From GCA-002688135 sp964536565 (lineage in GTDB: Bacteria; Patescibacteriota; Patescibacteriia; Magasanikbacterales; GCA-002688135), in the NCBI GenBank assembly GCA_964536565.1, contig CAZHXK010000042.1, positions 1 to 10,643 of the forward strand: DNA of 10,643 nucleotides, given 5' to 3'. The notes beneath the pieces are model-generated. The model made no database searches, was not told the DNA's origin, and was given only the letters and a program-made list of their open reading frames with translations. Below, one piece after another: positions 7,469 to 10,643 of this stretch (position 1 is the first letter of the stretch; every line of letters starts with the position of its first letter). The position numbers and the translations under genes were made by a program.

Positions 7469-7507
7469 GCAATATATAGGGTGGTATCTACGGATATCGC
7501 CTTTTTT
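7468..7507 (+). terminator. Rho-independent terminator after the 775-residue protein gene
   Basis: GGCAATAT (7468-7475) pairs with ATATCGCC (7494-7501) with one internal mismatch, followed by TTTTTT. The stem begins within the TAG stop codon. The loop between the arms is fairly long, about 18 nt, with possible internal pairing. Confidence 0.65.
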
Positions 7508-7528
7508 GTTATAAAAAAATAACACACC

Positions 7529-7566
7529 AATATCCAGTAAAATTAGTGATTTTCAGCCTAATTTAG
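7529..7566 (+). promoter_or_regulatory. AT-rich upstream element shared with the promoter at 9251
   Basis: The region before the 7588 promoter contains ATATCCA, AGTAAAAT (7536-7543) and CCTAATTTAGCCA (7557-7569, core CTAATTTAG). The region before the 9251 promoter contains ATATCCA (9183-9189), AATTAAGCCA, the palindrome CTAAATTTAG (9211-9220) and AGTAAAAT (9219-9226). Order and spacing differ, so this may be AT-rich chance or a pair of shared binding sites. Confidence 0.3.
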
Positions 7567-7587
7567 CCAGTTGTTTAGTGTGAGGTA

Positions 7588-7616
7588 TTGACAAAAGGCT
7601 GGATATGTGTTACTAT
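7588..7616 (+). promoter_or_regulatory. predicted promoter for the acidic membrane protein gene
   Basis: TTGACA (7588-7593), 17 bp, TACTAT (7611-7616). The start site should be near 7623, giving a leader of about 160 nt before ATG 7786. Confidence 0.7.
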
Positions 7617-7652
7617 GGTTTCGTAATAATCGTGATCGTGATTGGAGAGTAT

Positions 7653-7793
7653 ATGATACGTTCTGTCATATGTTCTCTGTGCACGGCACAGCCACAAGAC
7701 CACTCGGTTTTGTGCGAGTGCCCGATGGCACACAGAGTCCTTTCAATTCGAGATAGTGTTTCAATAACGTTTCTGGAGGAAGAAGATGACTGA
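7653..7793 (+). CDS. possible upstream ORF in the leader (46 residues, cysteine-containing)
   Basis: This short frame starts at ATG 7653 behind GGAGAG (7644-7649) and ends with TGA 7791-7793, overlapping the next ATG by 8 bp in another frame. It lies inside the leader of the 7786 gene. The product would be 46 residues, with C-x2-C near the start (ICSLCTAQPQD) and C-x-C further on (VLCECPMAH), then an acidic end (LEEEDD). The four cysteines could hold a metal ion. It may instead be a regulatory uORF whose translation opens the structured leader and is coupled to the main gene, or an accident. The overlap and the SD favour translation, but codon evidence is thin in so short a frame. Confidence 0.4.
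   Translation: MIRSVICSLCTAQPQDHSVLCECPMAHRVLSIRDSVSITFLEEEDD
7671..7739 (+). promoter_or_regulatory. structured 5' leader of the 7786 gene
   Basis: CTCTGTG pairs with CACAGAG (7 bp) to close a domain. Inside, GCCA can pair with TGGC, and CACTCG with CGAGTG around an 8-nt loop (GTTTTGTG). Together they form a compact elongated hairpin between promoter and start codon. No known riboswitch class is recognised, and there is no U-tract after it, so it looks like a translational or stability element, or one that works with the uORF that runs through it. Confidence 0.45.
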
Positions 7794-8997
7794 GCATTTG
7801 CGTGTTTTTTTGAACGGTTACCTGTCTGCGTACAACATGGACGAGGGTGATGAGCGGGATGCGGCTTTGGCTGCGTTCGATGCTGAGAACCTGAGTCAGG
7901 CACGGGCTGCGGTCGAGCAGCTCGAGGCCGATCAGTTGGAGGAGGCTGATCTGGCGCGCGTAGCTGCGTTCCAGGATTGCTTCGACCTCGCCGACGCCGA
8001 CGCCGAAGGCGAAGGCGATAACGCCGATGAGGTGGAGGGTGAAGCCGAGGGTGAGACGACCGATCCGGTCGAGGAGCTCGAGGAAGACATCTTCGATGTT
8101 GCTGGTGAGGAGAGTGCTTCGGCCGATCAGGCTGAGGAGACCGAGCCTGCAGCGGAGGAGCTCGAGGTCGCTGGAGAGACCGCCGTTGCGGTGGTCGAGG
8201 ATCCGGCGAACGTCGATTCTGATGATCTCTTTGGCGGCGGCAATGTGGATGGCAGTGATGTCGACGCGTCGCAGCTTGAGGCTGGTGAGGAGGCTGCGGA
8301 AGTAGCCACCGAGCCGGAAGCCCCCGCAGAGCCTGCAATCGTTGACGAAGCGGCCCCTGAGGTTGCTCTGGATGTCGACGCTGGTGCTGCTGAGCGTCTG
8401 GCTGCTATTGCACGTCGGCGTGAAGAGCGTCGGCGTCAGGCTGAAGACGCTCGTCGTCGCGAAGCTGCTCGTCAGCGCGTCGATCGTGGTCGCGAGGCTC
8501 GTCCGGATACGGATGGTCGTCGTGCTCCGGCACAGCGTCGTGCGGTGCGTCAGCCGACTCCCGATCGCGGGACTGCTGATCGTTCGTCTTCGAAGAGTTC
8601 CTTCGATGCGCGTCCGTGGGTCGCTGCTGCGGTTCTACTTGCGATGCTTATCGGTGGTGCCCTGCTTTGGCAGAGTAACTCTGGTGGCGATGCAAAGCCG
8701 TCTGCGTCTTCGGGCGATCTGACGTCTGAGAGTCTCGCGACGGAAATCGGCAAGGCGGTCAATCCGCTTGTCGAGGCTCGAAAGGCTGATGAAGCCGCTG
8801 CGGGTCGTCTGAATGTCTATATGGAAGACGTCGATGAGGAGTTTCCCATTCCGTTCGCGAAGGACGAGGAAGGGCGACCGATCGTTCCGGTGGTTCGTAA
8901 GGCCAATGACGGCGTGAACTGCGACGTGCATCCTGGTCATGCTCAGTGCAGGACCTCGACGAATCGACAGCTCGACGCAATGTTCGGCCAACTGTAA
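7786..8997 (+). CDS. acidic and Arg-rich single-span membrane protein of unknown function
   Basis: A 403-residue protein with no recognised family. ATG 7786 has GGAGGA five bases upstream. Residues 1-70 look helical (HLRVFLNGYLSAYNMDEGDERDA). About 70-205 is strongly acidic, low complexity and rich in Glu, Asp and Ala. About 205-270 switches sharply to an Arg-rich stretch (ARRREERRRQ and similar), followed by one membrane helix at about 278-297 (WVAAAVLLAMLIGGALLW). By the positive-inside rule the long N-terminal part is cytoplasmic. The outer 105 residues contain a pair C379-x8-C388 near the end that could form a disulfide. The order of acidic cytoplasmic part, one span and outer tail is like the 5141 gene product, without visible sequence similarity. 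GC content and GC-ending codons are clearly higher than in the genes at 1028-5021. It has its own promoter and terminator, so it is monocistronic apart from the possible uORF. Confidence 0.88.
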   Translation: MTEHLRVFLNGYLSAYNMDEGDERDAALAAFDAENLSQARAAVEQLEADQLEEADLARVAAFQDCFDLADADAEGEGDNADEVEGEAEGETTDPVEELEEDIFDVAGEESASADQAEETEPAAEELEVAGETAVAVVEDPANVDSDDLFGGGNVDGSDVDASQLEAGEEAAEVATEPEAPAEPAIVDEAAPEVALDVDAGAAERLAAIARRREERRRQAEDARRREAARQRVDRGREARPDTDGRRAPAQRRAVRQPTPDRGTADRSSSKSSFDARPWVAAAVLLAMLIGGALLWQSNSGGDAKPSASSGDLTSESLATEIGKAVNPLVEARKADEAAAGRLNVYMEDVDEEFPIPFAKDEEGRPIVPVVRKANDGVNCDVHPGHAQCRTSTNRQLDAMFGQL

Positions 8998-9007
8998 CGC
9001 GCAATCG

Positions 9008-9064
9008 AATCCTGTTGGTGATATGTGCTACGGCATGTGTTATCCAACAGGATTTATTTTTTTA
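9008..9064 (+). terminator. strong Rho-independent terminator after the 7786 gene
   Basis: AATCCTGTTGG (9008-9018) and CCAACAGGATT (9044-9054) form a perfect 11-bp stem, followed by a long T-tract. The 25 bases between can continue the hairpin with weaker and G-U pairs to a TGC-TACG-GCA tip, a UNCG-type tetraloop. Confidence 0.9.
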
Positions 9065-9250
9065 AAAGACATTTTTTGATCACTTGTGTGTGATCTCGTG
9101 TGGGGTTTGCAAGATGAATATATTGTGTTAAAAGTTATCCTGAGATATGGGTATGTCAGCATTGCGTAACAGCTTTTTATATATATCCAAATTAAGCCAA
9201 ATATATTGTCCTAAATTTAGTAAAATGACTTAAATAAGCACATGGGGGGG
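9065..9250. other. AT-rich non-coding stretch upstream of the 9251 promoter
   Basis: I see no convincing gene here. A 6-bp hairpin GATCAC/GTGATC (9078-9095) has no U-tract after it. The palindrome CTAAATTTAG (9211-9220) and AGTAAAAT are possible regulator sites and resemble strings upstream of the 7588 promoter. A run of seven or more G lies just before the -35. Confidence 0.5.
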
Positions 9251-9279
9251 TTGACAAAGTGGTGAATCCGTGCTATACT
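9251..9279 (+). promoter_or_regulatory. near-consensus promoter of the structured RNA region
   Basis: TTGACA (9251-9256), 17 bp, TATACT (9274-9279) is the best sigma70-like promoter in the window. The start site should be near 9286. No gene follows for 440 bases, only stem-loops, so the first product is an RNA or a long leader. Confidence 0.8.
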
Positions 9280-9285
9280 TACCTG

Positions 9286-9446
9286 TTGTTTAAATGATCG
9301 AAACCGTCTGGTTCCGCACATAGGAGGAGTTGCTACATCATGTAGTAATCTATATGCGGATCAATAATACCGAAGTGGTTTGATGATGTCTCTTGGGTCT
9401 CCTCCTTCTCAAGAGTGCGTTCATCAAACCGCTTCGGTATTTTTAC
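9286..9446 (+). ncRNA. candidate structured small RNA, or attenuated leader, with an SD/anti-SD self-complementarity
   Basis: The unit lies between the 9251 promoter and a terminator-like hairpin, about 160 nt. After a small AACC/GGTT hairpin (9302-9313) comes a stem of TCCGCA+ATAG with CTAT+TGCGGA (9313-9360, one mismatch), holding an inner hairpin CTACA/TGTAG and an exposed AGGAGGAG (9322-9329). The 3' part is a 21-bp stem (9366-9386 with 9421-9441, one G-U pair), then an inner 6-bp CTCTTG/CAAGAG stem. The 14-nt apical loop contains CTCCTCCT (9399-9406), the exact complement of AGGAGGAG. TTTTT follows. No protein frame of note crosses it; the AGGAGGAG precedes only an ATG-TAG start-stop. 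It resembles no RNA family that I know. It could be a free small RNA with a C-rich seed against SD sequences, or an attenuator for the 9726 gene. Confidence 0.55.
9366..9446 (+). terminator. 21-bp terminator-like hairpin with C-rich loop
   Basis: The arms 9366-9386 and 9421-9441 pair along 21 bp with one G-U pair, and TTTTT follows the second arm. It is far longer than an ordinary terminator and has a second stem inside. Because the left arm starts with AATA, the hairpin also reads as possibly active on the minus strand. Confidence 0.7.
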
Positions 9447-9452
9447 TAGATA

Positions 9453-9578
9453 TCGATTACAACTCAGAAATAATAGATTGATACTCTGAACTTCAGTTCG
9501 TCGGAAACAACTTGGTTGATTTGCACGAAAGAAAGTCTCATATATATACATAGATCGTTATTTCTGAGTCGTAATCGA
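9453..9578. repeat. 20-21-bp inverted repeat flanking about 84 bases
   Basis: CGATTACAACTCAGAAATAA (9454-9473) is matched by TTATTTCTGAGTCGTAATCG (9558-9577). The arms differ at one base, which would be a G-U pair in RNA; an extra T-A pair extends the outside. Between them are small hairpins (GAAC/GTTC) and a TATATATACA run. A weak promoter, TTGCAC (9521-9526), 18 bp, TATACA (9545-9550), would start transcription at the right arm. It could be part of a long leader fold or a small terminal-repeat element, but no target-site duplication is evident. Confidence 0.65.
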
Positions 9579-9579
9579 A

Positions 9580-9676
9580 GCTGGAACATAGATGTTGCAT
9601 GATAATGTCATTCAACATCTGTGCCTTCCAGCACAGCTGAGCGAATGGTTCGTTCAGGATGTGCCACGGTGGCACG
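9580..9676 (+). promoter_or_regulatory. three consecutive stem-loops in the leader of the exported-protein gene
   Basis: First hairpin: GCTGGAA (9580-9586) with TTCCAGC (9626-9632), then AGATGTTG (9590-9597) with CAACATCT (9613-9620). Second: TGAGCGAA (9638-9645) with TTCGTTCA (9649-9656), one G-U pair. Third: GTGCCA (9662-9667) with TGGCAC (9671-9676). None is followed by a U-tract, so they look like structural or regulatory leader elements rather than terminators. They end about 50 bases before the start codon. Confidence 0.6.
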
Positions 9677-9725
9677 CACGGACTTTGACAATTTGTAAAT
9701 TGAACAGAGAGTTCTTGGAGGATTC

Positions 9726-10643
9726 ATGAAAACAGCATTGCAGATCAGTTTGGTACTTTCTCTCCTTTTCGGCGGTGTTTCCATTGCTTCCGCGCAGCCC
9801 GTTGATGGGCGTGCGCCAGCGGTGAAGCCCATGACCCAGCAGCAGAAGCTGATGGCGCGTTATGCGCGTCGTCTTCATCACCATGCTGCACAGCTCCGTT
9901 CGCAATTCCGTCGTCTTGGACGACAGGATGCGCGACTGCGAGCTCAGGGTCGCATCGGTCGAGACAATCGGGTTCAGATTTCTCGCCTCACGGCGCGAGG
10001 TCGCGGATTCGAGCAGAAGATCACGGAGATCACAACGACCCTGGAGACGACTTACGTTACCAAGGTGCAGTTGCAATCGATCTACGGGAAGCTTCGTAAG
10101 ATGCGAGAGTCTTTGGAAACGATGCAAGGCACGGTTAGTCGTGTTAACCATCAGCTGAGTCAGATTCGTAAAGGGCAGTTTACGCTTCAAATGCGTACGA
10201 CGGTCAATGATCTCATTGACGGTATGCTCGAGAAGTACGACGTTGTGAATAAGATGGCGGACAACGCCGCGGCAATCGTTGCGAATCGACGTGCTATCAC
10301 GGAGATTCGGAGCCGATTGGTTCAGATCGAGGTGGGCTCGCGCTTCAATGCGTGGAGTCTTAACCGCGATTCGTCTACGTCCGGGTTTACTGTTGCTCCT
10401 ACTATTTGTTTTCCGACTGGCGGCGGCGACATTTGTCTGTCCGGCGGTGTGGGTTACGGTGGTGATTATGGAGATCATTCGACCCTCATGGTTGATGTAG
10501 TTGCTGGATATCGGTATCAGTGGGACTTCGGTCTCATGCTGGACGCCAGCTTCTTCTACGCAAGCACTCATGCCTTTGCAGAGATCAACGGGGACATTTC
10601 CCCAACGATTAGTCAGTTCACTGGCGGTCGGGCTCTGGTTGGT
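9726..10643 (+). CDS. exported coiled-coil protein with beta-rich C-terminus, 3' end outside the window
   Basis: An open frame of 306 codons from ATG 9726 to the window edge, so the protein is incomplete. GGAG lies a few bases before the ATG. Residues 1-23 are a clear signal peptide (MKTALQISLVLSLLFGG, then ASA before Gln24). About 38-205 is charged, Arg/Gln-rich and helical, probably coiled coil. From about 208 the sequence changes to short alternating hydrophobic strands with many Gly and aromatic residues (GYRYQWDFGLMLDASFFYA), preceded by C228-x8-C237. Such a C-terminus fits a surface or outer-membrane beta structure, but the end, where a barrel signature would show, is missing. The long structured leader and strong distant promoter suggest an abundant surface protein. 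A frame on the opposite strand (10571-9654) is taken as a shadow because the plus frame has SD, signal peptide and continuous coding character. Confidence 0.85.
   Translation, partial: MKTALQISLVLSLLFGGVSIASAQPVDGRAPAVKPMTQQQKLMARYARRLHHHAAQLRSQFRRLGRQDARLRAQGRIGRDNRVQISRLTARGRGFEQKITEITTTLETTYVTKVQLQSIYGKLRKMRESLETMQGTVSRVNHQLSQIRKGQFTLQMRTTVNDLIDGMLEKYDVVNKMADNAAAIVANRRAITEIRSRLVQIEVGSRFNAWSLNRDSSTSGFTVAPTICFPTGGGDICLSGGVGYGGDYGDHSTLMVDVVAGYRYQWDFGLMLDASFFYASTHAFAEINGDISPTISQFTGGRALVG

Noticed and set aside
7613..8338. 241-residue minus-strand frame
   Set aside because: It is a shadow of the GC-rich acidic gene; its Pro/Arg/His/Gln-rich composition is typical of antisense reading of Glu/Ala codons.
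9078..9095. GATCAC/GTGATC hairpin as a terminator
   Set aside because: No T-tract follows on either strand, and a complete terminator already lies at 9008-9064.
9153..9233. 26-codon plus-strand frame in the AT-rich spacer
   Set aside because: It is short, has no SD and sits upstream of the promoter with no predicted start of its own.
9333..9551. 72-residue minus-strand frame across the hairpins
   Set aside because: It reads through both arms of the 21-bp stem and one arm of the inverted repeat, so the frame is a by-product of the structure; no domain is seen.
9654..10571. 305-residue frame on the minus strand
   Set aside because: It is antisense to the frame from 9726, which has an SD, a signal peptide and no stop; the minus translation is Arg/Thr-rich without domain character.
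1..10643. CRISPR array, transposase, or recoded UGA
   Set aside because: No regularly spaced repeats and no transposase motifs are seen; glycine uses GGN codons throughout and the TGA at 2087 overlaps an ATG in a normal coupled junction.

Overview
The window comes from a bacterium using the standard bacterial code (TAA, TAG and one TGA stop). It has a tmRNA/SmpB pair, sigma70-like promoters (TTGACA, 17 bp, TATAAT-like) and mixed start signals. Some genes have a good Shine-Dalgarno (SD) sequence. Others, smpB and the Wzz-like gene, have promoters so close to the ATG that their mRNAs look leaderless. This, with the small hydrophobic proteins, would fit a Patescibacteria/CPR-type genome, but no marker here proves it. 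The exported protein at the right edge, whose C-terminus could be a beta-barrel, leaves a diderm open.

Layout. 1-398 (minus) is tmRNA (ssrA), cut only at its CCA end. 484-924 (minus) is smpB, with a short repeat-like hairpin between the two. From a divergent intergenic region a plus-strand cluster runs from 1028 to 5021: an AI-2E-family permease, a small membrane-anchored protein, a multi-pass membrane protein, an HtrA-like protein with PDZ domain that has lost all three catalytic residues, and a Wzz-like chain-length protein with its own promoter. The set is about the cell envelope.

Three separately promoted genes follow, each behind a TTGACAAA-type promoter and an RNA leader with hairpins. 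They are a 775-residue protein with one membrane span (5141-7468), a 403-residue very acidic then Arg-rich protein with one membrane span (7786-8997), and an exported protein with a signal peptide, coiled coil and beta-rich C-terminus that runs off the window (9726 onward). None is recognised as a known family. Codon use becomes more GC-rich from the second half of the window.

The most unusual part is 9251-9725. A near-consensus promoter is followed by about 440 non-coding bases made almost wholly of stem-loops. The first unit (about 9286-9446) ends in a 21-bp terminator-like hairpin whose loop carries CTCCTCCT, the exact reverse complement of AGGAGGAG in an upstream stem-loop of the same RNA, and similar to the anti-SD end of 16S rRNA. 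It is either a small RNA with a C-rich seed or an attenuating leader for the exported protein. A structured leader with a small Cys-containing upstream ORF before 7786 and a terminator-like hairpin at the very start of the 5141 transcript suggest that the three envelope genes are each controlled at the RNA level.
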